Shown here in pieces: positions 35,597 through 43,017 of a stretch of 64,000 bases of DNA; position 1 is the first letter of the stretch, and every line of letters starts with the position of its first letter. Source of the stretch: Nocardioides sp. (GTDB lineage Bacteria > Actinomycetota > Actinomycetes > Propionibacteriales > Nocardioidaceae); assembly GCF_014360585.1 (NCBI RefSeq), contig NZ_JACIXG010000014.1, positions 1-64,000 of the forward strand, given 5' to 3'. The notes beneath the pieces are model-generated. The model was given only the letters and a program-made list of their open reading frames with translations, did no database searches and had not been told where the DNA came from. The position numbers and the translations under genes were made by a program.

Positions 35597-36982
35597 GTGA
35601 GCTGGGGTTTGGGGCTGGGTGGGCTGGGTGGGCTGGGTGATGCGGTCGTGCTCGTCGTTCACGCCCATCCTGACGACGAGGTGTTCGCGACCGCTGCCGC
35701 GACGGTTGCGGCCGCGGCTGCCGGAGCCACGGTCCATCTACGCATCTTCACCGGCGGCGAGGGCCGAGACAGCGACCTCTCCCCGGCAGGTCTGACAGCC
35801 GCCCGCCGGCGCAAGGAACGACGGCTCGCGGCATCGACGGCTCTCCTCCGCTTCGACACCTGGGACTACCTGACGGAACCCGGGCACTGGACGGATACAC
35901 CGCACGCCCCCGAACGGACGATCGCCCGTGCCGACACCAGCACGCTTGCCGCGCCCGTCGTCGATGCGATCGACGCCCTGCGACCCGATGTCCTTCTCAC
36001 CGTCGGCCCCGATGGACTGACCGGCCATCCCGATCACATCGCCTGCCACAACGCCGTGGCTCGCGCACTCGCAGGAACCACGCATCGGCCTCGCGTCGCC
36101 CTCGGCGCGGTCCTCGATCAGCAAACGGTGAGGACCGCCGGTGAGACGGCCCGGAGAGTCACCGGCCGCCAGATCGGATCCGGCCGAGTCACCGGGGTGC
36201 CGCTCGGCGACGAGGTCATCACCGTCGCCGGACCACCCATGACCGAGGCGCGGCGCAGAGGTGCTCTCGATGCGTACGTCCCAGGCCTGGGCACCTCGAA
36301 GACAACCGACCTGGACCCCGAACTCATCGGCGCAGGCGACTCCGTCCTCCTCCGCTTCGTCCTGGACGCCGCCGGCTGGACCCGCGACAGCTACGTCCAC
36401 CTACCAGAGCTGACATCGGAGTCTGAGGGGCAACCTGCGACACCGGGGCTCCCACGTCGTCGGCCTGTTTCTCTCACGTCGTGTCGGGGTCAGAGGGCGG
36501 GCGTTCCTTGGTGGTGCACCAGGCGCCAGCCTTCGGGACGTCGTCGCCAGAGAGAGGTCCGGTGGACCCGGCGATCACCCCTGACCGACTGCCACCGCAA
36601 GATCACCACGTCGTCAGCGATCGCACGCCCAGTGAGTTCGTGCACCTCGATGTCCGAGGTCTCGTCGTCCTCGTCCAACAGCATTTCGAGAATCGACTCG
36701 AAGTCCCACACTCGTCCCGAGGCACCGATCTCCTCGAAGTCCGGAGCCAAGAGCTCGGTGAGTCGTTCCTTGTCCGCGCGAACCGCCGCAGTCTGCAACT
36801 CACGCTCGCGCTCCATCACCTCAGCCAAGTCCTCGTCACTCATGAACCGCATCGTATTTGAGGGCGACGTGGGAGTCCTGAGGTCACCCAGTGACACCAG
36901 GACTCCCACGTCACCCCTAGGTGACGCGGTTCCCGCTGTGGACGTGGATGTGGAGGTGCTTCGAGTCTTGGTACGCGCCTAG
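35597..36982 (+). CDS. PIG-L family deacetylase with abnormal read-through C-terminus
   Basis: Zinc-dependent PIG-L enzymes remove acetyl groups from N-acetylglucosamine conjugates such as mycothiol precursors. Hallmarks are VVHAHPDDEVFA near residue 22 and GHPDHIACHNAVARAL around residue 145. GTG 35597 is the most likely start; a (CTGGGTGGG) microrepeat just after it encodes Gly-Leu repeats. The recognisable domain ends near 36410. The frame then runs through repeat copy D and about 170 further codons that are antisense to the DUF4440 gene, with Ser/Arg-rich text unlike a real domain. The normal stop has probably been lost, perhaps through the repeat. The N-terminal 270 residues are certain; the rest is doubtful. 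Confidence 0.78.
   Translation: MSWGLGLGGLGGLGDAVVLVVHAHPDDEVFATAAATVAAAAAGATVHLRIFTGGEGRDSDLSPAGLTAARRRKERRLAASTALLRFDTWDYLTEPGHWTDTPHAPERTIARADTSTLAAPVVDAIDALRPDVLLTVGPDGLTGHPDHIACHNAVARALAGTTHRPRVALGAVLDQQTVRTAGETARRVTGRQIGSGRVTGVPLGDEVITVAGPPMTEARRRGALDAYVPGLGTSKTTDLDPELIGAGDSVLLRFVLDAAGWTRDSYVHLPELTSESEGQPATPGLPRRRPVSLTSCRGQRAGVPWWCTRRQPSGRRRQREVRWTRRSPLTDCHRKITTSSAIARPVSSCTSMSEVSSSSSNSISRIDSKSHTRPEAPISSKSGAKSSVSRSLSARTAAVCNSRSRSITSAKSSSLMNRIVFEGDVGVLRSPSDTRTPTSPLGDAVPAVDVDVEVLRVLVRA
36412..36458. repeat. 47-bp palindromic element, degenerate copy D
   Basis: The right arm GGGGCTCCCACGTC is well kept and the left arm GACATCGGAGTCTGA has decayed. The length is still exactly 47. It lies inside the read-through part of the PIG-L frame, where its opening TGA is out of frame. 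Confidence 0.7.
36490..36843 (-). CDS. SnoaL-like/DUF4440 nuclear-transport-factor-2 fold protein
   Basis: The 117-residue protein fits DUF4440: ERERELQTAAVRADKERLTELLAPDFEEIGASGRVWDFES, then IEVHELTGRAIADDVVILRWQS, HRTSLWRRRPEGWRLVHHQGTP. The fold forms a small pocket and members range from isomerases to binding proteins, so no reaction can be assigned. ATG 36843 is chosen; ATG 36852 is in frame just upstream. Repeat copy C lies immediately 5' of it, and the PIG-L read-through frame is antisense to it. Confidence 0.88.
   Translation of the reverse strand: MSDEDLAEVMERERELQTAAVRADKERLTELLAPDFEEIGASGRVWDFESILEMLLDEDDETSDIEVHELTGRAIADDVVILRWQSVRGDRRVHRTSLWRRRPEGWRLVHHQGTPAL
36866..36912. repeat. 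47-bp palindromic element, copy C (best preserved)
   Basis: GACGTGGGAGTCCTG (36866-36880) is the exact reverse complement of CAGGACTCCCACGTC (36898-36912). The 17-base centre holds a second stem, GTCAC-CCA-GTGAC. Together they form a hairpin of about 20 base pairs with a three-base loop. It lies between the DUF4440 and HIT genes. Confidence 0.92.
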
Positions 36983-37276
36983 GTTGGTGAGGACCGCTGC
37001 GGCACCGTGCTTCGACTCGACATCACGCGCGACGGACTGCACCGTGGCAAGCAAGGCCCGGATGTCCGCCTCGTCTGCGGCAGTCACGGTCGTCAGCGAC
37101 GAGATGTGGCGCTTGGGAACGACGACGACGTGAACCGCCCAGAACGGTCGGGTGTGATGGAACGCCAGCACCCGCGAATCTTCATGAACCACGTCCAGCC
37201 GGTCGGGGTGCGAGATCGCAACGTCGCAATAGAAGTCGTCCCCGCGATATCCGGATCCAGCGCTCGTCGGCTCCAT
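36917..37276 (-). CDS. HIT-family nucleotide-binding hydrolase
   Basis: HIT proteins hydrolyse or transfer nucleotidyl groups using a histidine triad. The signature HLHIHVHSG closes the C-terminus. Upstream are DFYCDVAISHPDRLDVVHEDSRVLAFHHTRP and VHVVVVPKRHISSL, the usual family order. The length of 119 residues suits an Hint-like enzyme. ATG 37276 is chosen as the start of the recognisable sequence. The gene is downstream of nrdJ on the same strand but separated from it by a strong terminator hairpin. Confidence 0.92.
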   Translation of the reverse strand: MEPTSAGSGYRGDDFYCDVAISHPDRLDVVHEDSRVLAFHHTRPFWAVHVVVVPKRHISSLTTVTAADEADIRALLATVQSVARDVESKHGAAAVLTNLGAYQDSKHLHIHVHSGNRVT

Positions 37277-37306
37277 TCGCGCAACCCTAGGGTTCCCGAA
37301 AACCAG

Positions 37307-37342
37307 CCGGTCCCGCACCCAGAAACTCGGGTGCGGGACCGG
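37307..37342 (-). terminator. Intrinsic terminator after nrdJ
   Basis: CCGGTCCCGCACCC (37307-37320) and GGGTGCGGGACCGG (37329-37342) form a perfect 14-base-pair stem with an eight-base loop. Read on the minus strand it is followed shortly by TTTT (complement of 37299-37302), as expected of a terminator for nrdJ. Confidence 0.85.
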
Positions 37343-37358
37343 AACTACTCACTCAGAC

Positions 37359-40301
37359 TCAGCTGCAACCGGAGGTCGAGCCGCAGCCCTCGCAGACGTA
37401 GCAGGAGCCGGCGGGGCGCATCTTGGTGCCGCAGGTGAAGCAGAGCGGGCTGTCGATGGCCATGCCGCTGATCGACTCGAGCAGCTCGGCGGTGGTGTGT
37501 GCGGCCTTGGCCTCACCCTTCGGAGCCTCCTCGGCGGGGGTCTCCTCCTTGATGTCGGCGTCGACGACCTCGGACTTCGCCTCCGGGGCGGCCTTGCGCT
37601 CCCGAGCAGGCTTCTGGACGAGCTCGGCGGCGGTGGTGCCGCCGTTGCCGAGCGGCTCGTACGAGCCGGTCTCGAGGTAGCGCTGACGCTCGTCGGCGGA
37701 GTAGATGCCGAGAGCCGAGCGGTCCTCGAAGGACATGTAGTCCAGCGCCAGCCGGCGGAAGACGTAGTCCATGAGGGACTGCGCCATGCGTACGTCCGGG
37801 TCGTCGGTCAGACCGGCGGGCTCGAACTTCAGGTTGGTGAACTTGGAGACGTAGGTCTCCAGCGGCACGCCGTACTGAAGGCCGACGGACACCGCGATGG
37901 AGAAGGCGTCCATGACACCGGCCAGGGTCGAGCCCTGCTTGCCGAGCTTGAGGAAGACCTCACCGAGCTCGCCGTCGGCGTGGGCACCGGAGGTCATGTA
38001 GCCCTCGGCGCCACCGACGGTGAAGGAGGTGGTGCGCGAGACGCGCGACTTCGGCAGACGCTTGCGGGTCGGCGCGTAGACGATCTTCTCGATGATCTTC
38101 TCGATGACCTCGGGCTCGACCTCGGCGGCAACCGCCTCCGCGGCCTCCGCAACGGCAGTGGAGAGACCCTGGTCCTTCTTGGCGCCCTCCGACTTGCCGT
38201 CGGCCAGCGGCTGGCCGACCTTGCAGTTGTCGCGGTAGATCGCGGTGGCCTTCAGGCCCAGCTTCCACGACTCCATGTAGACCTGCTCGATCTCCTCGAC
38301 CGTCGCGGTCTCGGGCAGGTTGACGGTCTTGGAGATCGCCCCGGAGAGGAACGGCTGCGTCGCGGCCATCATGCGTACGTGGCCCATCGGCTTCAGCGCG
38401 CGCTTGCCCATCGCGGTGTCGAAGACCTCGTAGTGCTCCTGGCGCAGGCCCGGCGCGTCGATGACGTGGCCGTGCTCGGCGATGTAGTCGACGATCGCCT
38501 CGATCTGCTCGGGCTGGTAGCCCATCTTCTTCAGCGCCCGCGGGATCACCTGGTTGACGATCTGCATCGAACCGCCACCGACGAGCTTCTTGAACTTGAC
38601 CAGCGAGAAGTCGGGCTCGATGCCGGTGGTGTCGCAGTCCATCATGAAGCCGATGGTGCCGGTCGGCGCGAGCAGCGAGGCCTGGGCGTTGCGGAAGCCG
38701 TTGACCCGGCCGACCTCGATGACGTCGGCCCACACCTTGGTCGCCGCGTCGATGATGTTGCGGTCGACCGGGTTGATCGAGCGGACCGCGTCGTTGGCGG
38801 CCTGGTGCTTGCGCATGACCCGCAGGTGAGCCTCGGCGTTGCGGGCGTAGCCGGCGTACGGACCGACGACCCCGGCCAGCTCGGCCGAGCGCTTGTAGCC
38901 GGCGCCGGTCATCAGCGAGGTGATGGCGGCAGCCATGGTGCGGCCACCCTCGGAGTCGTAGCCGAGACCCATCGCCATCAGCAGCGCGCCGAGGTTGGCG
39001 TACCCGATGCCGAGCTGGCGGTAGTCGCGGGTGGTCTGGCCGATCGCCTCGGTCGGGAAGTCGGCGAAGCAGATGGAGATGTCCATCGCGGTGAAGACGA
39101 CCTCGCAGGCCTGCTCGAAGCGCACGGCGTCGAAGGTGTCGTCGTCCTTGAGGAACTTCAGCAGGTTCAGCGACGCCAGGTTGCAGGAGGAGTTGTCCAG
39201 CGACATGTACTCCGAGCACGGGTTGGAGCCGGTGATCCGGCCCGTCTCCGGGTTGGTGTGCCAGTCGTTGATGGTGTCGTCGTACTGCAGACCCGGGTCG
39301 GCACACTCCCACGCGGCGATCGAGATCTTGCGGAACAGCTCGCGGGCGTCGATCTCCTCGATGACCTCACCGGTGGTGCGGGCGCGGAGGCCGAACTTCT
39401 TGCCCTCCTCGACAGCGCGCATGAACTCGTCGGAGACGCGCACGGAGTTGTTGGCGTTCTGGTACTGCACGGACGAGATGTCCTTGCCGCCCAGGTCCAT
39501 GTCGAAGCCGGCGTCGCGCAGCGCGCGGATCTTGTCCTCCTCGCGCGCCTTGGTCTCGACGAACTCCTCGATGTCGGGGTGGTCGACGTCGAGCACGACC
39601 ATCTTCGCCGCACGACGGGTGGCGCCACCGGACTTGATGGTGCCGGCGGACGCGTCGGCGCCACGCATGAAGGAGACCGGGCCGGAGGCGGTGCCGCCGG
39701 AGGACTTCAGCAGCTCCTTGGAGGAGCGGATGCGGGAGAGGTTGAGACCGGCACCGGAGCCGCCCTTGAAGATCAGGCCCTCCTCCTTGTACCAGTTCAG
39801 GATCGAGTCCATGGAGTCGTCGACCGAGAGGATGAAGCAGGCAGAGACCTGCTGGGGGGACTCGGTGCCGACGTTGAACCAGACCGGCGAGTTGAACGCG
39901 AAGTGCTGGTGGACCAGCAGCCAGGTGAGCTCGCGACCGAAGAGGTCGGCGGCGGCGTCCGAGGCGAAGTAGCCGTTCTCCTTGCCGGAGGCGACGTAGG
40001 TGTTCACGACCCGGTCGATCAGCTGCTTCAGGCTCTGCTCACGCTTCTCCGTGCCGAGCGCACCGCGGAAGTACTTGGTCGTCACGATCGTCGAGGCGTT
40101 GATCGACCAGAAGTCGGGGAACTCCACGCCGGTCTGCTCGAAGACGGTCGCGCCGGTCTTCCAGTTCTTCTGGACGACGTCGCGTCGCTCCCAGGTGATC
40201 TCGTCGTACGGGTGGACGCCCTCGGTGCTGAAGATCCGCTCGATCTTCAGCCCGGCGCCCGCCTTCGTCGACGCCTGTGCCTCTGCTGCCGTGTCTGTCA
40301 T
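37359..40301 (-). CDS. nrdJ: Adenosylcobalamin-dependent (class II) ribonucleoside-diphosphate reductase
   Basis: NrdJ reduces ribonucleotides to deoxyribonucleotides using a cobalamin-derived thiyl radical, and works with or without oxygen. The 980-residue protein shows FNSPVWFNVG, GSGAGLNLSRIRSSKE, SDDSM-type text (VDDSMDSILNWYKEEGLIF), the active-site region GSNPCSEYMSLDNSSCNLASLNL, and LLAPTGTIGFMMDCDTTGIEPD. The C-terminus ends in a zinc or redox cysteine cluster (CFTCGTKM, CYVCEGCGSTSGCS). ATG 40301 is chosen because GGGGGAAAGAA precedes it; longer in-frame codons are not protein-like. It lies 189 bases after nrdR on the same strand, the usual actinobacterial order. Confidence 0.97.
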   Translation of the reverse strand: MTDTAAEAQASTKAGAGLKIERIFSTEGVHPYDEITWERRDVVQKNWKTGATVFEQTGVEFPDFWSINASTIVTTKYFRGALGTEKREQSLKQLIDRVVNTYVASGKENGYFASDAAADLFGRELTWLLVHQHFAFNSPVWFNVGTESPQQVSACFILSVDDSMDSILNWYKEEGLIFKGGSGAGLNLSRIRSSKELLKSSGGTASGPVSFMRGADASAGTIKSGGATRRAAKMVVLDVDHPDIEEFVETKAREEDKIRALRDAGFDMDLGGKDISSVQYQNANNSVRVSDEFMRAVEEGKKFGLRARTTGEVIEEIDARELFRKISIAAWECADPGLQYDDTINDWHTNPETGRITGSNPCSEYMSLDNSSCNLASLNLLKFLKDDDTFDAVRFEQACEVVFTAMDISICFADFPTEAIGQTTRDYRQLGIGYANLGALLMAMGLGYDSEGGRTMAAAITSLMTGAGYKRSAELAGVVGPYAGYARNAEAHLRVMRKHQAANDAVRSINPVDRNIIDAATKVWADVIEVGRVNGFRNAQASLLAPTGTIGFMMDCDTTGIEPDFSLVKFKKLVGGGSMQIVNQVIPRALKKMGYQPEQIEAIVDYIAEHGHVIDAPGLRQEHYEVFDTAMGKRALKPMGHVRMMAATQPFLSGAISKTVNLPETATVEEIEQVYMESWKLGLKATAIYRDNCKVGQPLADGKSEGAKKDQGLSTAVAEAAEAVAAEVEPEVIEKIIEKIVYAPTRKRLPKSRVSRTTSFTVGGAEGYMTSGAHADGELGEVFLKLGKQGSTLAGVMDAFSIAVSVGLQYGVPLETYVSKFTNLKFEPAGLTDDPDVRMAQSLMDYVFRRLALDYMSFEDRSALGIYSADERQRYLETGSYEPLGNGGTTAAELVQKPARERKAAPEAKSEVVDADIKEETPAEEAPKGEAKAAHTTAELLESISGMAIDSPLCFTCGTKMRPAGSCYVCEGCGSTSGCS

Positions 40302-40490
40302 TTCTTTCCCCCTGTTGTCATCGATCGCTGTGCCGTGCTGCTGGTCGGTGCTGATGGTGGAGTCTCCTGTTGCGCCCGTTCGGGCTTCGTACTTCTGTTC
40401 CGAGTCGTGCTGGATGGCCCGGACAGGTCGCTTCCCCACGGCCTGCCCGGGCCGGTCTGTGTGCCATCTCGATTCAAATGGCCGTGGGAT

Positions 40491-40991
40491 CTAGTCGGTG
40501 CCCACCGGGGCCTCGACCGGATGTTGTGCCTCGAAGTCCTGGACTTCCCGTTCCGTACGCAGCATCTGGATCTCACGCTCGAAGTCGTCCGCCGACCCGA
40601 AGGCCCGGTAGACGCTGGCGAAGCGCAGATAGGCCACCTCGTCGAGCTCGCGCAGCGGCGCGAGGATCGCCAGCCCCACCTCGTGGCTGGGAACCTCGGC
40701 CAACCCCTGACTGCGCAGCGCCTGCTCGACCTCCTGGCCGAGGCAGGCGAGCTGGTCCTCGGTGACCGGGCGGCCCTTGCACGCCTTGCGTACGCCGTGC
40801 ACCGCCTTGTCGCGGCTGAACGGCTCCGCGGCGCCGGAGCGCTTGGCCACCATCAGCTGCATCTGCTCGACGGTCGTGAATCGCTTCCCGCACTCCTGGC
40901 AGACCCGGCGGCGGCGGATCTGGCCGCCCTCCTCGGCCACACGGGAGTCGAGCACCTTGGTGTCGCTGTGTCGGCAGAACGGACAGTGCAC
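40491..40991 (-). CDS. nrdR: Transcriptional repressor NrdR
   Basis: NrdR senses ATP/dATP and represses ribonucleotide reductase genes by binding paired NrdR boxes. The 166-residue protein opens with the zinc ribbon [16 protein letters not shown] and [15 protein letters not shown], followed by an ATP-cone ([25 protein letters not shown] text, [17 protein letters not shown]). GTG 40991 is chosen because it starts the zinc ribbon and is preceded by GAGAGGGG; longer in-frame starts add unrelated residues. It is followed by nrdJ, and two NrdR boxes lie about 135-180 bases upstream, so it is probably autoregulated. Confidence 0.97.
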   Translation of the reverse strand: MHCPFCRHSDTKVLDSRVAEEGGQIRRRRVCQECGKRFTTVEQMQLMVAKRSGAAEPFSRDKAVHGVRKACKGRPVTEDQLACLGQEVEQALRSQGLAEVPSHEVGLAILAPLRELDEVAYLRFASVYRAFGSADDFEREIQMLRTEREVQDFEAQHPVEAPVGTD

Positions 40992-41126
40992 GGTCGAGCC
41001 CCTCTCATGAAGCCTGTGGATCCAGGCCGTCTCAACGGCGGCCCGAGCCTGTGGAACCTGTGGATACGAGCGTGGACCCCTGTGGAACAACACCCTCATC
41101 GCTGTGAGTCATCCATCGATTCATGT

Positions 41127-41142
41127 GAACTAGATGTGGATA
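41127..41142 (-). promoter_or_regulatory. NrdR box, promoter-proximal
   Basis: On the minus strand the core reads CCACATCTAG (41130-41139), close to the NrdR consensus CwATATATwG within the 16-base box. It pairs with a second box exactly 31 bases upstream. Confidence 0.7.
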
Positions 41143-41157
41143 ACTACAGCCGTGTAA

Positions 41158-41173
41158 CTACTAGATGTAGTGG
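41158..41173 (-). promoter_or_regulatory. NrdR box, distal
   Basis: The minus-strand core CTACATCTAG (41161-41170) matches the consensus at eight of ten core positions and extends as a palindrome (ACTACATCTAGTAGT). The 31-base spacing to its partner is close to three helical turns, the arrangement needed for NrdR binding. Confidence 0.75.
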
Positions 41174-41299
41174 TAACCGTACGCCCGCCCCTCAGCCGAT
41201 GCAAGCGCGGGGCGCGTTTCCCGCCTGCACGGCGTGTCGCCGGGCCAAACACCGAAAGATTCCGGTTCGGGGGCGCCGAACTGGGCTGCATGCGTAAGA

Positions 41300-42259
41300 A
41301 TGACCCCCGTGACAAACATCTCCGGAGGAAATCGCGTCGGGTCGCGGAGAGGCACGCGCCCCAGAAGCGGTCCCCGGCCACCATTCATCTTGCCTGCGAT
41401 CGCGACACTGGCCTCCCTGATCATCTGGGGAGTGCTGGTGTGGGTCGCCGTCGGTTTCGGGGCCGACGCACGGGGAGGCGATTCCGGCGCCTGGGTGAAG
41501 CTCGCCATCGCGGCGGTCCTCGCAGTCGCCTGCCTCTTCCTGACCTTCACCTTCGCCGGGAAGGCCTGGCGGGCCCTCACCGGCTCCCCCACCCCACCGC
41601 CCGCCGACGACTACGCCGGAAACCACTCCAACGCCTACGTCGAGGAGCAGGACTATCCGGGCCAGGCCTACACGGAGCAGGACTACTACGGCACCGGCTC
41701 CTACGGCTACGAGGACACCGGCTCCTACAACCGGCACAGCACCGACACCGGGAGCCAGCAGCAGCCCTACGGCGGCACCGGGAGTCGCTCGGCCTACACC
41801 GACACGGGTTCCCAGTCGCCATACGGCTACCCCGGAGACGATCAGGGCTACGGCAACACCGGCAGCCGGGCCGCCTACGGCGCATCGGCCTACCAACCGC
41901 CGACCAGCCCTCCGCCTACCCCACAGCCCTACTACTCCAACCCCACGACGCCGACCTCGACACCACAGAGCACCCCGGGGTACGCATCGCCGGGATACAC
42001 CACCGACGGCTACCCCACCCAGCAGGCCGGATCGCCGCAGTATCAGTCCGGCTCCTACCAGGCGCCGATCAGCTATGGCCAGACCGGCTCTCGGGCTCGA
42101 CTGACCCAGGATCCCGCCGCGACCCAGGCGATGCCCGCCCAGCAGCATCCCCAGGACCCGGCCGAGCAGCCGGACGACGAGTGGCCGCCGCGACACGGCG
42201 TCCGCAACAAGCAGTGGCCGCCGGCCGAGCCGGACAGCCCCTACCGCGGACGTCACTGA
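41300..42259 (+). CDS. Membrane protein with long Gly/Tyr/Ser-rich low-complexity tail
   Basis: After a basic N-terminus (residues 1-30) there are two membrane helices (FILPAIATLASLIIWGVLVW and VKLAIAAVLAVACLFLTFTF). The remaining two thirds are disordered, rich in Tyr, Gly, Ser, Thr, Pro and Gln, with recurring DTGS/TGS-Y units (YGTGSYGYEDTGSYNRH, GGTGSRSAYTDTGSQSPYG). No enzyme domain is visible. ATG 41300 is chosen over earlier in-frame codons. It is divergent from nrdR and ends at a strong hairpin terminator. Function is unknown; cell-envelope or division scaffolds have similar plans. Confidence 0.7.
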   Translation: MTPVTNISGGNRVGSRRGTRPRSGPRPPFILPAIATLASLIIWGVLVWVAVGFGADARGGDSGAWVKLAIAAVLAVACLFLTFTFAGKAWRALTGSPTPPPADDYAGNHSNAYVEEQDYPGQAYTEQDYYGTGSYGYEDTGSYNRHSTDTGSQQQPYGGTGSRSAYTDTGSQSPYGYPGDDQGYGNTGSRAAYGASAYQPPTSPPPTPQPYYSNPTTPTSTPQSTPGYASPGYTTDGYPTQQAGSPQYQSGSYQAPISYGQTGSRARLTQDPAATQAMPAQQHPQDPAEQPDDEWPPRHGVRNKQWPPAEPDSPYRGRH

Positions 42260-42286
42260 CCCCGAAGAAGCAGGCCCCGAAACAGC

Positions 42287-42326
42287 GAGAGTGCTGCAGA
42301 CGCTTCCCATCGTCTGCAGCACTCTC
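42287..42326. terminator. Bidirectional terminator hairpin
   Basis: GAGAGTGCTGCAGACG (42287-42302) and CGTCTGCAGCACTCTC (42311-42326) form a perfect 16-base-pair stem with an eight-base loop between two convergent genes. A short T-run (ACTTT) follows on the plus strand. The next 130 bases to the LysM gene stop hold nothing else I can see. Confidence 0.8.
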
Positions 42327-42459
42327 ACTTTCCCCGGTTGCCGGCTGCCAGGGTGCCCGCTGCGCGGGCTGACTCCCTCGCTCGGCGCGAGCGGACGAGC
42401 AAGCTCGCCGCTCGACCTCGCTCAGTCGTCTCGAAGGAGCAGCCGGACATCTTTGAGCG

Positions 42460-42837
42460 CTATGGCGCGGTCGGGACGATCAGGGTCTGCCCAGACAGGA
42501 GCATCGAGGACTCGAGGCCGTTGAGCTCCTTGATCGTCTGCTCCATCTCCCGAATCGAAGCATCGGTGCCGATGACGGCCTTCGCGGAGATGTCCCAGAG
42601 CGTGTCGCCATCACCGACGACCATCGTGTGAGCGGCGGAGCCGGAGCTTTTTTCGGCACCGTTCTCCACCGCGAACGCCACCTTCGCCCCGATCAACGCG
42701 ATCCCGAAGAGCACGACCAACGCGAACACGAACACGACGACCCGCCCTCGCCGGGTGAGCCGCACCGTCGAGCGGCGCTCCTCACGCACAGGACGGGGCG
42801 GTTCGGCTACGGGCAGCACATAGACGGTTGCACTCAT
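42460..42837 (-). CDS. SOS-controlled membrane LysM protein (YneA/DivS-like cell-division inhibitor)
   Basis: The 125-residue protein has a basic cytoplasmic N-terminus, one membrane helix (VVVFVFALVVLFGIALIGA, about 33-51) and a C-terminal LysM peptidoglycan-binding domain (HTMVVGDGDTLWDISAKAVIG, GLESSMLLSGQTLIVP). It is divergent from lexA, and three SOS boxes lie directly upstream. This position and domain plan match YneA of Bacillus, which stops division during DNA damage. Homology is by plan and neighbourhood, not by detailed sequence. ATG 42837 is chosen as the start of recognisable protein. Confidence 0.85.
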   Translation of the reverse strand: MSATVYVLPVAEPPRPVREERRSTVRLTRRGRVVVFVFALVVLFGIALIGAKVAFAVENGAEKSSGSAAHTMVVGDGDTLWDISAKAVIGTDASIREMEQTIKELNGLESSMLLSGQTLIVPTAP

Positions 42838-42861
42838 CACGGCCTCCAGTTCACAAGTCTC

Positions 42862-42877
42862 TCGATCACGTGTTCGA
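42862..42877. promoter_or_regulatory. SOS (LexA) box 1
   Basis: TCGATCACGTGTTCGA matches the actinobacterial LexA consensus TCGAAC-N4-GTTCGA in all but one core base. It abuts SOS box 2 directly and lies 25 bases upstream of the LysM start codon. Confidence 0.85.
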
Positions 42878-42893
42878 TCGAGCACATGTTCGA
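42878..42893. promoter_or_regulatory. SOS (LexA) box 2
   Basis: TCGAGCACATGTTCGA fits the LexA consensus with one change and starts at the base after box 1, giving a 16-base tandem. Confidence 0.85.
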
Positions 42894-42896
42894 AGT

Positions 42897-42912
42897 TAGA
42901 TCACGTGTTCGA
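42897..42912. promoter_or_regulatory. SOS (LexA) box 3
   Basis: TAGATCACGTGTTCGA has a weaker left half-site but repeats the CACGTGTTCGA segment of box 1. It is the third site in front of the LysM gene. Confidence 0.6.
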
Positions 42913-42969
42913 ACAACGCAAGTGGCGCGCCCAAGAATTTTCGAGCGCCGACACGCATCGCAGATGAGA

Positions 42970-42985
42970 TCGAACAGATGTTTGA
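42970..42985. promoter_or_regulatory. SOS (LexA) box 4, lexA-proximal
   Basis: TCGAACAGATGTTTGA lies 32 bases before the lexA start codon and has a perfect left half-site, fitting autoregulation of lexA. Confidence 0.85.
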
Positions 42986-43017
42986 AGTAGTGGGGCCAGA
43001 GGGACTAATGTGATGAC

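Noticed and set aside
40302..40490. Possible cobalamin riboswitch upstream of nrdJ (CAACAGGAGACTCC on the minus strand)
   Set aside because: Only one short segment resembles the B12 box. The rest of the conserved core is missing, and such switches normally repress B12-independent enzymes, not NrdJ.
37497..41297. A 1266-codon open frame on the plus strand opposite nrdJ and nrdR
   Set aside because: It is antisense to two unmistakable genes and has biased, repetitive composition without any domain. Long open antisense frames are normal in such GC-rich DNA.
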